Shown here: positions 27,287 to 35,767 of the stretch, piece by piece
Position numbering within the stretch: the stretch's first letter is position 1
Layout of the letters: each line of letters opens with the position of its first letter
From: an uncultured Blautia sp.
GTDB lineage: Bacteria > Bacillota > Clostridia > Lachnospirales > Lachnospiraceae
Length of the DNA: 64,000 bases
Direction: 5' to 3'
Assembly: GCA_946557785.1 (NCBI GenBank)
Contig: CAMNTH010000016.1
Span: 1 to 64,000 of the forward strand
The notes under the pieces: model-generated
Seen by the model: the letters and a program-made list of their open reading frames with translations, nothing else
Databases searched by the model: none
What the model was told of the DNA's origin: nothing
Made by a program: the position numbers and the translations under genes

Positions 27287-28873
27287 TTAATAATAAAACT
27301 TATCCCCATTTTGCATGGAAATTACACCTGTTGCAATCCGCTCCCGAAACCGTACATCATGGTCAACAACCAGCATGGTGGGCTGGTAAGCCAGGATCAA
27401 TTTTTCAATCTGCATTCTGGAAAAAACATCAATATAATTAAGAGGTTCATCCCAAATATATAGGTGCGCCGGTGTCATAAGGCTGGCTGCGATCAGAACC
27501 TTTTTCTTCTGGCCTTCGGAAAAATCCTCCATATTTTTTATAAACTGTTCCCTGTCCATATCCAGCTGACGCAAAATAGCACAGAACAAGCTTTCCTCCA
27601 GATTCCGCTCCTGGCAGAAATTCCGGAGACTGCCTTTTAAAAACGACGTATTTTGATCAATGTAGGAAATCATCAGATTTGGCGCTGCCTCCAGTGTTCC
27701 TGTCTCTATAAACCCCGTATTTATATCTGCATATACATCTGGATTTCCATATTCCCCTCTATGTTCCTTCTTCTTTGCATGTATCAAAATAGACTTGATA
27801 AGGCTTGATTTGCCGCAGCCGTTCTTTCCATTAAGAAATATCCGCTCTCCCTGATGCAATTCTAATTCCAAATGCTCAAAAACCCGATTTTTTCCATCAG
27901 GATACTGAAGCCCGAAATCCTTTGCCAGGACCAACGTCTTTTTGTAATGTGCCAAGGGTGTGAGCTTCAAATCTGCAGGAATCTCCAAATCCTTCAAAAG
28001 CCCTTCCTTTTCTTGAATCTCCTGTTCCATCCGCTGCTCCATCTGCTTTACCCGGCTTTGCATTTTCTTTGTTTTGGATCCGATATACGCCCTCTTTCCT
28101 CCATGTCCAGGATCCTTTACAGGGTCAAATCCGATCTTTCCTGCCTCACTTTTATCCGCCCACTGTCTTGTCTGTGCAGCCGCCTTTTTCAGCTTGCCGA
28201 TTTCTTTTCTATGCTTTTCATTTTCCCTTTGAGAAAACGCATCCTTCCTGCTTTTGTTTTCCCACCAGCTGGAAAAATTCCCCGACTGAATCTCTATAGA
28301 GCATCTGTTCAGAACAAGGACGTGATCCACACAGGAATCTAAAAGATCCCGATCATGGGATACCAGGATAAATCCTTTTTTCTGTCCAAGATATTTCTTT
28401 ACAATTTCCCTGGACATCCAGTCCAAATGATTGGTGGGTTCATCAATAAGCAAAAAATCGTTTTCCCCGGAAAACAAAACAGCGAGCATGATCTTGGTAC
28501 GCTCTCCCTGGCTTAAGGTACTAAAGGGTCTGTACAAAATCTCCCCGTCTGCTTCCAGCTTTTCCAGTTCACACATCACTTTCCAGAATTCACAGCCGGG
28601 TTTTAATTTTTCATAAAAATCTGCGCTGCATTTTTCAAAGTCTTCCTGCGAAATCTCATAAGGAAAGTAATCAAAAACAGTCTGGGTCTGAATGCTTCCT
28701 TTGTATTCATATTTTCCCAGAAGCAGATTCAAAAAGGTGGTCTTGCCCTTTCCGTTTCTTCCAATAAAGCCCAGCCTCCAGTTAGTATCCACAGAAAAAG
28801 AGACATCTTCAAAAACAGGATCCCCGCTTCCTTCATAACAAAATGTAAGATCTGATACACAAATCTGTGCCAT
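27287..28873 (-). CDS. ABC-F ribosome-protection protein (Lsa/Vga-like)
   Basis: A 528-residue soluble protein with two ABC domains and no membrane segments. Site 1 has Walker A GRNGKGKTT, signature LSQGE and Walker B FLLIDEPTNHLDW. Site 2 has GKNGCGKSS, signature FSEGQ and LYIWDEPLNYID. Between them is a long charged linker (about 190-300), the antibiotic-resistance domain that reaches the peptidyl-transferase centre. Layout and the divergent second Walker B resemble the Lsa group, which rescues ribosomes from lincosamides, streptogramin A and pleuromutilins. The ATG at 28873 is nine bases after AAAGG. The long attenuator leader upstream strongly supports an antibiotic-responsive role. Exact drug range is not readable. 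Confidence 0.9.
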   Translation of the reverse strand: MAQICVSDLTFCYEGSGDPVFEDVSFSVDTNWRLGFIGRNGKGKTTFLNLLLGKYEYKGSIQTQTVFDYFPYEISQEDFEKCSADFYEKLKPGCEFWKVMCELEKLEADGEILYRPFSTLSQGERTKIMLAVLFSGENDFLLIDEPTNHLDWMSREIVKKYLGQKKGFILVSHDRDLLDSCVDHVLVLNRCSIEIQSGNFSSWWENKSRKDAFSQRENEKHRKEIGKLKKAAAQTRQWADKSEAGKIGFDPVKDPGHGGKRAYIGSKTKKMQSRVKQMEQRMEQEIQEKEGLLKDLEIPADLKLTPLAHYKKTLVLAKDFGLQYPDGKNRVFEHLELELHQGERIFLNGKNGCGKSSLIKSILIHAKKKEHRGEYGNPDVYADINTGFIETGTLEAAPNLMISYIDQNTSFLKGSLRNFCQERNLEESLFCAILRQLDMDREQFIKNMEDFSEGQKKKVLIAASLMTPAHLYIWDEPLNYIDVFSRMQIEKLILAYQPTMLVVDHDVRFRERIATGVISMQNGDKFYY

Positions 28874-29029
28874 ACACATCATCCTTTCTTCGCTGGTTCC
28901 ATAAAAAAAAGAACCATCTGCTGCCAAATGATTCTGAATTCTGTATCATAACGTTACATCTATCTGATGTGCATGTCCCGGAAGCTCCTGCACCATAAGC
29001 CTGTGAACCGGCATTTACGCATCAAAAAA

Positions 29030-29151
29030 GAGGGGTTATGAAGACATAATCCACTTTTGGCAACATGAAAAAACAGTATTGTTAAAAAATACTGCTAATA
29101 ATTCGCTTCATGTTTTCAAAAGTAAATTATCTCTTCATCCTTTCACCCCTC
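29030..29151 (-). promoter_or_regulatory. Transcription attenuator of the ABC-F operon
   Basis: On the minus strand the leader folds into one long stem. GAGGGGT (29145-29151) pairs with ACCCCTC (29030-29036), ATGAAGA with TCTTCAT, ATAAT with ATTAT, and ACTTTTG with CAAAAGT. The last arm runs directly into TTTTTT, forming an intrinsic terminator. A second terminator-like hairpin, CAGTATT/AATACTG plus T6 (29068-29094), lies inside the loop. The tiny ORF at 29127-29138 sits in the 5' arm, so a ribosome stalled there would open the stem and let transcription reach the ABC-F gene. Confidence 0.88.
29127..29138 (-). CDS. Three-codon leader ORF (Met-Lys-Arg)
   Basis: ATG AAG AGA TAA follows GAGAGGGGTGAAAGG, which contains ribosome-site sequence. 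The start codon and first bases are part of the 5' arm of the terminator stem. Very short leader ORFs are known upstream of antibiotic-induced ABC-F and erm genes, where drug-bound ribosomes stall early. Expression of this ORF is inferred from position only. Confidence 0.65.
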   Translation of the reverse strand: MKR

Positions 29152-29167
29152 TCACAAATCTTGATTC

Positions 29168-29196
29168 ATTGTAACGGATAGCGGCAGTTTTGTCAA
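29168..29196 (-). promoter_or_regulatory. Promoter of the ABC-F/MATE/ABC exporter operon
   Basis: Perfect TTGACA (29191-29196) and TACAAT (29168-29173) with a 17-base spacer on the minus strand, about 15 bases upstream of the attenuator. A strong constitutive promoter followed by a terminator is the normal layout for control by attenuation. Confidence 0.88.
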
Positions 29197-29218
29197 TTCC
29201 CAAAAACTTATTTTTCCC

Positions 29219-29248
29219 TTGACATCCCCTCTTTTTATTCTCTATACT
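29219..29248 (+). promoter_or_regulatory. Promoter of pyrC
   Basis: TTGACA (29219-29224) and TATACT (29243-29248) are 18 bases apart, 56 bases upstream of the pyrC ATG. It diverges from the ABC-F promoter, with 23 bases between the two -35 boxes. I see no PyrR-type anti-terminator in the short leader. Confidence 0.75.
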
Positions 29249-29303
29249 GGTTTCAGCACTCGTACAGAAAAATTCCTATAAAAGCAAGGAGGTTTCGAGA
29301 TAT

Positions 29304-30575
29304 ATGATAATCAAAAACGGCACGATCATAAACCCAAGTACAAATGAAATGAAAACGGCAGATATTCGCATGAAAAACGGCATGATTCTGGAAATTGGGT
29401 CCCTCTCCCCAAAAGAGCAGGAAGAAGTTCTGGATGCAGCAGGGCTCACCATCTCTCCCGGCCTTGTTGATACCCATGTGCATTTTCGCGACCCTGGATT
29501 TACTTATAAGGAAGACATCCATACAGGTTCACGCTCTGCAGCAAAAGGGGGCTTCACCTCCGTTATTTGTATGGCAAATACTTCTCCCACTGTGGACTCC
29601 GTTTCTGTCTTAACCGATATCCTCCAAAGGGGAGCCAGAGAATCAATCCGTATCTACCAGACAGCCGCAGTCTCCCATGGGCTTAAAGGCCAGACCCTAA
29701 CTGCAATGGAAGAACTAAAGGACGCAGGCGCCTGCGGTTTTACAGATGACGGAATCCCCTTAAAGGATGCAGCCCTTTGCTATGAAGCCATGAAAAAGGC
29801 AGCCGCCCTTAATCTTCCTATCAGTCTCCATGAGGAAGATCCTGATTTTATCACAAACAATGGAATCAACAGAGGAAAGGTCTCCAAAGCTTTTGAAATC
29901 GGCGGCTCACCGGCTATGGCCGAAGAAGTTCTGGTTGCCCGTGACTGTATGCTTGCCCTCCATTCCGGCGCTCACACAGTAATCCAGCATATCAGCTCCG
30001 GAAACTCCGTTGCCCTTGTGCGCACTGCCAAAGCCCTTGGAGCAAACATCCATGCGGAGGCAACGCCCCACCACTTTTCCCTTACAGAGGATGCCGTACT
30101 GGTTCATGGTACTCTGGCCAAGATGAATCCGCCTCTTCGTACGGAGACAGACAGAAAGGCGATCATTGAAGGTCTTTCAGACGGAACCATTGATCTCATT
30201 GCAACCGACCACGCTCCCCACAGCCGTGAAGAAAAAGCAAGACCTTTGACCCAGGCGCCAAGCGGCATCATCGGACTGGAAACTGCCCTGAGCCTTGGAA
30301 TCACATCTTTGGTAAAACCCGGGTATCTGACACTTATGGAACTGCTGAAGAAAATGACCATCAATCCTTCACAGCTTTATCATCTTCCCGGAGGAACCAT
30401 TGAGGCAAACGCTCCGGCAGACCTGGTTATTTTTAACCCTGATGAAGAATGGATCCCTGAATCCTTTGCGTCAAAATCCTCCAATACCCCTTTTAAGGGA
30501 ATGAAACTGCAGGGAAAAATCCATTATACGATCTGCAAAGGAAATATCATATATTCTGCTCATGAGCAGGCTTAA
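29304..30575 (+). CDS. pyrC: Dihydroorotase (type I)
   Basis: A 423-residue zinc amidohydrolase that closes carbamoyl-aspartate to dihydroorotate, step three of pyrimidine synthesis. The metal motif DTHVHFRDPG (57-66, His58 and His60), the glycine-rich KEDIHTGSRSAAKGGFT and a late ATDHAPH with the catalytic Asp are all present. Length fits the class I bacterial enzyme. The ATG follows AAGGAGGTTTCGAGATAT. It is alone, with its own promoter and terminator and no other pyr genes in the window. Confidence 0.95.
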   Translation: MIIKNGTIINPSTNEMKTADIRMKNGMILEIGSLSPKEQEEVLDAAGLTISPGLVDTHVHFRDPGFTYKEDIHTGSRSAAKGGFTSVICMANTSPTVDSVSVLTDILQRGARESIRIYQTAAVSHGLKGQTLTAMEELKDAGACGFTDDGIPLKDAALCYEAMKKAAALNLPISLHEEDPDFITNNGINRGKVSKAFEIGGSPAMAEEVLVARDCMLALHSGAHTVIQHISSGNSVALVRTAKALGANIHAEATPHHFSLTEDAVLVHGTLAKMNPPLRTETDRKAIIEGLSDGTIDLIATDHAPHSREEKARPLTQAPSGIIGLETALSLGITSLVKPGYLTLMELLKKMTINPSQLYHLPGGTIEANAPADLVIFNPDEEWIPESFASKSSNTPFKGMKLQGKIHYTICKGNIIYSAHEQA

Positions 30576-30618
30576 TGCAGAGGCATAATAAACATCCTAA
30601 AACCCTCATTATGCCAAA

Positions 30619-30654
30619 ATCGCCAGCCGAATTTTAAAAGGTTCGGCTGGCGAT
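30619..30654. terminator. Bidirectional hairpin between pyrC and the MBL gene
   Basis: ATCGCCAGCCGAA and TTCGGCTGGCGAT form a perfect 13-bp stem with a ten-base loop, between the convergent pyrC and metallo-hydrolase genes. The trailing bases are not T-rich in either direction, so the mechanism may depend mainly on stem strength. Confidence 0.75.
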
Positions 30655-30709
30655 ATAAAGTACAAATTTGCATATTTTCAGATAATCACCGTCTGCCGTT
30701 CTTTTCATA

Positions 30710-31516
30710 TTATAATTCCAGCACTTCCAAATCATCCGGTATGAACAGATTTCCGGAGTAATACCGTTTTCCTTCTTTAGTGTAAAGTTCCTTTCTTCCG
30801 GCAATATTTTTATCTTCCGTATGGTACAGGATCAGGTTCTTCACTCCCAATCGTTCTCCTGCTTCGCAGGCTTCCTTCACTGTAGCATGATGTTTTTCAT
30901 AGGGTTTAAAAACATCCCTCTGCTCATATAAACAAAATGCCTCATGTAAAAACCAGTCTGCATTTTCCACATATACAGCTTCGTGTTCCTGAAAGTTTTC
31001 ATCTCCAATGAACGTAAATTTCTTTCCGTTTTCAAGGATCGTGGTAAACCCGAACTGCTTTGCCTTTGTTGAACGGATATCAAAAAAACGGAGGCAATAT
31101 CCCATTATCTCCCGGGTTTCTCCATCCTTAATGGTATGGAAGAAAATCCGTTGTCCAATCATCTCATAAAACTTTTTCTGTACTGTAAGGCGTACAATGG
31201 TCAGGATCGTTTCCTTCAGCTCTTCATGGCAGTAAATATTCAAATTTCCTTCATATTTTCCATTTTTCATGCGGGTTGCGATCATGCGGATAAGCCATAT
31301 CAGCCCTAAAACATGATCTGTATGTTCATGGCTAATAAAAATGTTGCGAATCCGCTCCATTGGAATTTCTGCTTTTTCCAACTGCGATAAGATTCCATTA
31401 CCGCCCCCGGTATCTACCAGAAAATATTCTTCTGCTTTCTTTATGGCAAAGCAGGTATTATAGCACTTCGTCACCGTTGCATTGCCCGTTCCAAGTATGA
31501 TCAGCCTTTCCTTCAC
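30710..31516 (-). CDS. MBL-fold metallo-hydrolase (RNase Z-like)
   Basis: A 268-residue metallo-beta-lactamase-fold hydrolase. The signature SHEHTDHVLG (His63, His65, Asp67, His68), an early LVDTGGG and late GDENFQEHE and HHATVKEA segments bind two metals. The closest well-known family is RNase Z, which also has HxHxDH followed by a short spacing, but the RNase Z exosite is not evident. The likely start is GTG at 31516 after GGGAGGACAGGCA; a TTG six codons earlier overlaps the ribosome site. Substrate unknown; it stands alone. Confidence 0.85.
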   Translation of the reverse strand: MKERLIILGTGNATVTKCYNTCFAIKKAEEYFLVDTGGGNGILSQLEKAEIPMERIRNIFISHEHTDHVLGLIWLIRMIATRMKNGKYEGNLNIYCHEELKETILTIVRLTVQKKFYEMIGQRIFFHTIKDGETREIMGYCLRFFDIRSTKAKQFGFTTILENGKKFTFIGDENFQEHEAVYVENADWFLHEAFCLYEQRDVFKPYEKHHATVKEACEAGERLGVKNLILYHTEDKNIAGRKELYTKEGKRYYSGNLFIPDDLEVLEL

Positions 31517-31614
31517 TGCCTGTCCTCCCTGCAAAATATGTTATTTTCCTGCTCTTTGCTGCCGCTGGACAGCAAATATTTGGTTGGAGCAAATATATTT
31601 CATGCTTTCTCTGT

Positions 31615-32586
31615 TTATCTATCCCAAAGTTCCGTGTGATATCCTAATCCATGAATCATCTTCATATCACTTTCAATGGTGTAACCGGAAGTAGTGAGCA
31701 TATCCCCTGAAATTAACGCATTGGCTCCGGACTTAAAGCATCCCTCTCCTTTATCCTCCATCAGCCCCCTTCCCCCTGCAAGGCGTATGGATGCGTCCGG
31801 CAAAATAAAACGGTACACAGCCACAATACGTCTCATATCATCCACGTTCAGACGGGTATTGTTCTCATAAGGCGTGCCGGGAATCGGATTCAGCATATTG
31901 ACCGGTACGCTTTTGATTCCAAGATCCCTAAGGGAAAATGCCATATCAATACGGTCTTCCTTCGTTTCCCCCAGTCCCATAATACCGCCGCTGCATACAG
32001 AAAGTCCTGCTGCTTTTGCTGCACGGATTGCTTCCACCTTATCCTCAAAAGTATGGGTTGTACAGATATTGGGGAAATTTCTCCTGGATGTTTCCAGGTT
32101 ATTATGTACCCGCACCGCTCCGGCTTCTTTCAGTTTTCGAAACTGCGCCTCATTTAAAAGACCAAAGGACACGCACACTTCAATGGAAGTCTCCCGTTTC
32201 ACTGCACGAATGGCTTCACACATCTTTTCCACCTCTGAATCATTTAAAGCCCTTCCGGAGGTTACGATGGAATACCGCAGAACGCCCCTTTCCCAATTAT
32301 ACTTTGCCTGGCGCACAATTTCTTCTGTTTCAAGAAGAGGATATTCCTCTGCTGTCGTATGATAATAAGCAGACTGGGCACAATATTTGCAGTTTTCAGA
32401 ACATCTTCCGCTTTTCCCATTGACAATCGTGCATATATCAAATCCATTCCTGCAAAAATGCTTTCTTATTTGGTCTGCTGCCTGACATAGTTCCTCAAGG
32501 GACTCTGTGTACAGGGCAGACGCTTCCTCCCTTGAAACTTCCTCACCCCTTATGACCTTTTCCTTTAATTCTTCTGCAAGTCTCAT
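31615..32586 (-). CDS. bioB: Biotin synthase
   Basis: A 323-residue radical-SAM enzyme that inserts sulfur into dethiobiotin. The cluster motif CSENCKYCAQ (Cys62, Cys66, Cys69) and the family segments VCVSFGLL, RVHNNLETS, GGIMGLGET and MLNPIPGTP are complete. The second [2Fe-2S] site has IRLAGGR. No bioA, D or F lies nearby, so precursor must come from uptake or from genes elsewhere. Its ATG overlaps the stop of the ParB-like ibrB gene as ATGA, an unexpected translational coupling to a sulfur-activating-type enzyme pair. Confidence 0.96.
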   Translation of the reverse strand: MRLAEELKEKVIRGEEVSREEASALYTESLEELCQAADQIRKHFCRNGFDICTIVNGKSGRCSENCKYCAQSAYYHTTAEEYPLLETEEIVRQAKYNWERGVLRYSIVTSGRALNDSEVEKMCEAIRAVKRETSIEVCVSFGLLNEAQFRKLKEAGAVRVHNNLETSRRNFPNICTTHTFEDKVEAIRAAKAAGLSVCSGGIMGLGETKEDRIDMAFSLRDLGIKSVPVNMLNPIPGTPYENNTRLNVDDMRRIVAVYRFILPDASIRLAGGRGLMEDKGEGCFKSGANALISGDMLTTSGYTIESDMKMIHGLGYHTELWDR

Positions 32587-33149
32587 AATCGTGTCCCTTT
32601 CGTTGCATTCTTTTCTTCCTCTTTTCCAGGCAACGCCTCCGCCGGCCTCCAGGCCTTTCCAAATTCAATATCCTTAAACAAAGCCGCCAGCCCGGTTATC
32701 TGCTTCAGCCGCAGGATCTCATCCCTGTCCATGCCAAGGTGTTTGGAAATCCATGCGTCTGAACGTCCCAGTTCATGCAGCTCCTTCACAATGTTGCTCA
32801 TCAGATCCACATCATGGCTTCCTCTTGCACGGTTGTGACGGATAGTACTTGCCATTCGCTGATCAAGGGGCTTTTGGATCACGGATACCGGCAGCAACCC
32901 CTTTTCCCGCTCATAGATGTCCTGATGCTCCAGCATGATCCTGTATCGGTGGAATCCGTCTACGATAATATAGCGGTCCGAGAGCCTGCTGTAATAGCAC
33001 ACGATAGGCATGGTATATCCGTCTGCTTTGATGCTCTCGTACAGCAGCTTCATCTCCGGTGGCGCTACTGCATTAGGATTATATGTATTAGGCTCTATTT
33101 TTTCAATAGGAACCGGAATCACCTGGTAAACCGGACTTTTATACTCCAT
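32583..33149 (-). CDS. ibrB: ParB/sulfiredoxin-fold protein (IbrB-like)
   Basis: A 188-residue protein with the ParB N-terminal fold: KIEPNTYNPNAVAPPEMKLL, then IIVDGFHRYRIM, the DGxHR nucleotide-binding motif. It carries a C-terminal helical part (about 105-165) with SDAWISKHLGMDRDEILRLK, which resembles a helix-turn-helix. Partnership with a DUF3440 PAPS-reductase-like protein matches the E. coli IbrA/IbrB pair, first noted as needed for prophage immunoglobulin-binding gene expression; biochemistry is unsettled. Related ParB/Srx proteins act as ADP-dependent kinases or nucleases. The ATG follows GAGGAGATAGAGT and overlaps the end of ibrA. Confidence 0.85.
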   Translation of the reverse strand: MEYKSPVYQVIPVPIEKIEPNTYNPNAVAPPEMKLLYESIKADGYTMPIVCYYSRLSDRYIIVDGFHRYRIMLEHQDIYEREKGLLPVSVIQKPLDQRMASTIRHNRARGSHDVDLMSNIVKELHELGRSDAWISKHLGMDRDEILRLKQITGLAALFKDIEFGKAWRPAEALPGKEEEKNATKGTRL

Positions 33150-34470
33150 ACTCTATCTCCTCTATGCTTTTGTATTTTTTTCGGATGACATCAATTCTCC
33201 GCTGCTGCTCCCTGGTCATCCCAAAACCCATGAACCTGCATATATGGTCGTTTTTCAAAATGCAATAGCACATGCGTTTCCAGCTTGGGATATCCTTGGA
33301 ACTCTTTATATCATCTGTGTCATCAGGAATAGCTTCCATAAATATAATTCTTGATTTCTTATTCAGCGTATAATTAGAAACTCCATTTCTTTTGATCTTA
33401 TATCCATGTTCCTCCAGCTCATGAATCGTTTCCTCATCCAGCCCTCCCCCGGTTTTATGCCAAAACTCAATGGACGTATTAAATTTCTTTGCATAATTAT
33501 TCCGAAGCCGTGCCGGCAGGGTATCCAAAAGGAACAAGGTATAGGAATGCCAGGTATGTCCCTCGGGCAACGCAATATTGCGATAGCCCATTGCCTTTGT
33601 CTTTCCATAAATACTGGCAAAATTAGCCCCCTGCACCCTGCCTACCAGCCTTACCCATATCTCCGGATCAATGATCCTGTACAAATTCAATGCCTCCTTG
33701 GAATAGTCATTAAACGGAGACGCAACACGCATCTGGGATGCTTTAAGTCCTGCCATATAATACAGATCATACAGATGATTATAGTCATAACCGAATAGTG
33801 CATTTGCGTGCCATACATCCTCTGTTGACCAGTCATAAAGGGGCGATGCACACCATACATCTTTAAACTGCTTGCTGATCCAGCATTCGCCCTTGTAGCC
33901 GTTTTTCTTATTTACAAAGCCGCTGTACCTCTGCAGAGATTCATCTGCACGCATTCCAAGAAGGCAAACCGTCTTTTTTTCACCATGGAACTTTCTGTAC
34001 CAGCGCCCGAACTGCCTGGCCAGATCCTCCTGATGCATCCGGTAACGGTAGGTCGTAATGGGATTATTATTGAGATTGATCACATACTCCTTCCTGGGCA
34101 TTGGCCTCACCCAGCTTTCTTTTTTTGTCTCATCCCAGGGATACCAGTACATTTCATAGCTGCTAAGAGCAGTCCGCGTAGCCATGGGAAGGCACACCCA
34201 GTATGGCTCTACTTCCTCCTTGATCCGTTCAAAAGTTCTTTCTACATATTCTGTAGTTACCGTATACTGAGCTTCAAAGTCCTGATGAAACACTCCGATG
34301 CGTTTCTTAGGATCATATTTTTTTCGGAAATCCAACAGCAGATTCAGAAGAACACCGCTGTCCTTCCCGCCGGAAAAAGAAATATAAATATTATCAAATT
34401 CATCAAAAAGAAACTTCAGGCGCATCTGAAGTGCCTGATATACATCCTGCTCTGTATATTCTCGTATCAT
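33139..34470 (-). CDS. ibrA: DUF3440 PAPS-reductase-like protein (IbrA-like)
   Basis: A 443-residue PP-loop enzyme. SFSGGKDSGVLL (near residue 34) is the ATP-pyrophosphatase loop shared with PAPS reductases and tRNA/DNA sulfur-modifying proteins such as DndC. Conserved DUF3440 segments include GVFHQDFEAQY, LLGMRADESLQR, WCASPLYDWSTEDVW and a late Cys pair (MCYCILKNDH). The start at 34470 (MIREYTEQDVYQAL) follows AAGGAGGCACAA; the frame is open further upstream without a ribosome site. It forms an operon with ibrB and bioB. Substrate unknown; adenylation of an acceptor is the family-wide expectation. Confidence 0.87.
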   Translation of the reverse strand: MIREYTEQDVYQALQMRLKFLFDEFDNIYISFSGGKDSGVLLNLLLDFRKKYDPKKRIGVFHQDFEAQYTVTTEYVERTFERIKEEVEPYWVCLPMATRTALSSYEMYWYPWDETKKESWVRPMPRKEYVINLNNNPITTYRYRMHQEDLARQFGRWYRKFHGEKKTVCLLGMRADESLQRYSGFVNKKNGYKGECWISKQFKDVWCASPLYDWSTEDVWHANALFGYDYNHLYDLYYMAGLKASQMRVASPFNDYSKEALNLYRIIDPEIWVRLVGRVQGANFASIYGKTKAMGYRNIALPEGHTWHSYTLFLLDTLPARLRNNYAKKFNTSIEFWHKTGGGLDEETIHELEEHGYKIKRNGVSNYTLNKKSRIIFMEAIPDDTDDIKSSKDIPSWKRMCYCILKNDHICRFMGFGMTREQQRRIDVIRKKYKSIEEIEYGV

Positions 34471-34508
34471 TTGTGCCTCCTTATCTGTAAAACCAGCCAA
34501 CAACCTAG

Positions 34509-34976
34509 TTAATACCCTTTGCAGACGTCTATCCACCCAAGACTTCCGGAGTATTTCTCAAGCTCTGGAATCGTCAGTTCAATGGCACTGTTTCCGCTTC
34601 CGCAGGCCGGATAAACTGTCTCAAACCGTTTCAAAGACACATCCAGGTACACCTCCACCCCTTCATTTACTGCAAAAGGACACACGCCCCCTACAGCATG
34701 GCCGATCAATGCTTCCACGTCCTCAGGGGACAGCATCTTAGCCTTTGTACCAAACCGGGCTTTGTACTGGGGATTTGCAATTTTGGCATCTCCTGCTGCC
34801 ACAATAAGAACTGCATGTCCATCCACCAAAAAAGAAAGGGTCTTGGCGATTCTTTTCGGTTCACAGTGCAGCGCCTCTGCCGCAAGCTCCACCGTTGCGC
34901 TGGACACTTCAAATTCCTCAACCCTGTCTTCCATTCCGTATTTTCTGAAATATTCTCTAACCTTATCTATTGCCAT
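34509..34976 (-). CDS. YbaK/EbsC-family aminoacyl-tRNA deacylase
   Basis: A 155-residue protein of the YbaK/ProX editing-domain family, which hydrolyses mischarged tRNA (Cys-tRNA-Pro or similar). Segments AKTLSFLVDGHAVLIVAAGD, GGVCPFAV and the late ACGSGNSAIELTIPEL fit the family, with the Lys of AKTLSFLV in the active site. It lies 38 bases upstream of ibrA on the same strand and could be co-transcribed. Which tRNA it corrects is not visible. Confidence 0.9.
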   Translation of the reverse strand: MAIDKVREYFRKYGMEDRVEEFEVSSATVELAAEALHCEPKRIAKTLSFLVDGHAVLIVAAGDAKIANPQYKARFGTKAKMLSPEDVEALIGHAVGGVCPFAVNEGVEVYLDVSLKRFETVYPACGSGNSAIELTIPELEKYSGSLGWIDVCKGY

Positions 34977-35132
34977 GTCATTTTCCTGCCTCTCTGTTTT
35001 TCTAGCAAAATTTTACCACTGAATCTTTTAACCGTTTTTCCAGATTCTTCCACACGCCATATAGTTTACCAAAATATGCCTAAAATTAATAGACATGAGC
35101 AAAAAAAAATGCGGATTCCGGGATCATAAATA

Positions 35133-35180
35133 TTGCATTTTTGAACATTGTTCAGTATAATACAAATTGAACAATGTTCA
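35133..35180 (+). promoter_or_regulatory. Promoter with paired TetR operators
   Basis: TTGCAT (35133-35138) and TATAAT (35156-35161), spacer 17, drive the TetR gene. Two almost identical palindromes, TGAACATTGTTCA (35142-35154) and TGAACAATGTTCA (35168-35180), lie 26 bases apart centre to centre, one in the spacer and one at the transcription start. The second ends at the ribosome site. This is a textbook layout for tight autorepression. Confidence 0.88.
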
Positions 35181-35191
35181 AGGAGGAACTT

Positions 35192-35764
35192 ATGAATAAC
35201 AAAGAAAGCATTATTCAGGCCACAATAGATCTCATTCAGGAAAAAAGCGAGGACATGGACGGAATTACCGTAAGAGAAATATGCCAGCGTGCAAATGTTG
35301 GATTGGGACTTGTAAACTACCATTTTGGAAACAAGGATAAACTGATAGAGTTGTGCGTAGAACGTATGGTGAACGGCATCGTTGAGCGCTTCCGCTCCAT
35401 GGGGGAACAGACAGAAAATCTCTCTCCTGCAGAAAAACTGGACTATCTTGGAAACATGACGCTGAACTTTTTATTTGACCATTATGCATTATCAAGGATT
35501 TCTATTCTTTCTGATATGCGTGTGCCCAAAGAAGATGACAATACCCAAAGAACATACATGGCATATCTTCCTCTGGTATCTGCCTGCCGGCCGGATTGGG
35601 ATAAAGAGACCCTTGCGCGCAGAACCTTTTATCTCATTACTGTAATGCAGCAGGCTGTTTTACAGCATCAGCTGATCCTAAAACTGTACGGAATCAATCT
35701 GACAGTCCCCAAAGAGCGCAGGGCATTTCATTCAGCAGTTCTACATGACATTTTGGAGGTGTAG
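35192..35764 (+). CDS. TetR-family transcriptional repressor
   Basis: A 190-residue regulator. The ATG at 35192 follows AAGGAGGAACTT; an ATG six codons earlier lies inside the operator and is unlikely. The helix-turn-helix is at about 24-45 (ITVREICQRANVGLGLVNYHF), typical of TetR. The C-terminal ligand domain is not similar to anything I recognise. It is followed after three bases by a flavodoxin-fold oxidoreductase gene, so repressor and enzyme share control by the two TGAACA-type operators. Confidence 0.92.
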   Translation: MNNKESIIQATIDLIQEKSEDMDGITVREICQRANVGLGLVNYHFGNKDKLIELCVERMVNGIVERFRSMGEQTENLSPAEKLDYLGNMTLNFLFDHYALSRISILSDMRVPKEDDNTQRTYMAYLPLVSACRPDWDKETLARRTFYLITVMQQAVLQHQLILKLYGINLTVPKERRAFHSAVLHDILEV

Positions 35765-35767
35765 CTT

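Noticed and set aside
31615-32586. A complete biotin-synthesis cluster
   Set aside because: Only bioB is present; neighbouring genes are not bioA, bioD, bioF or bioY.
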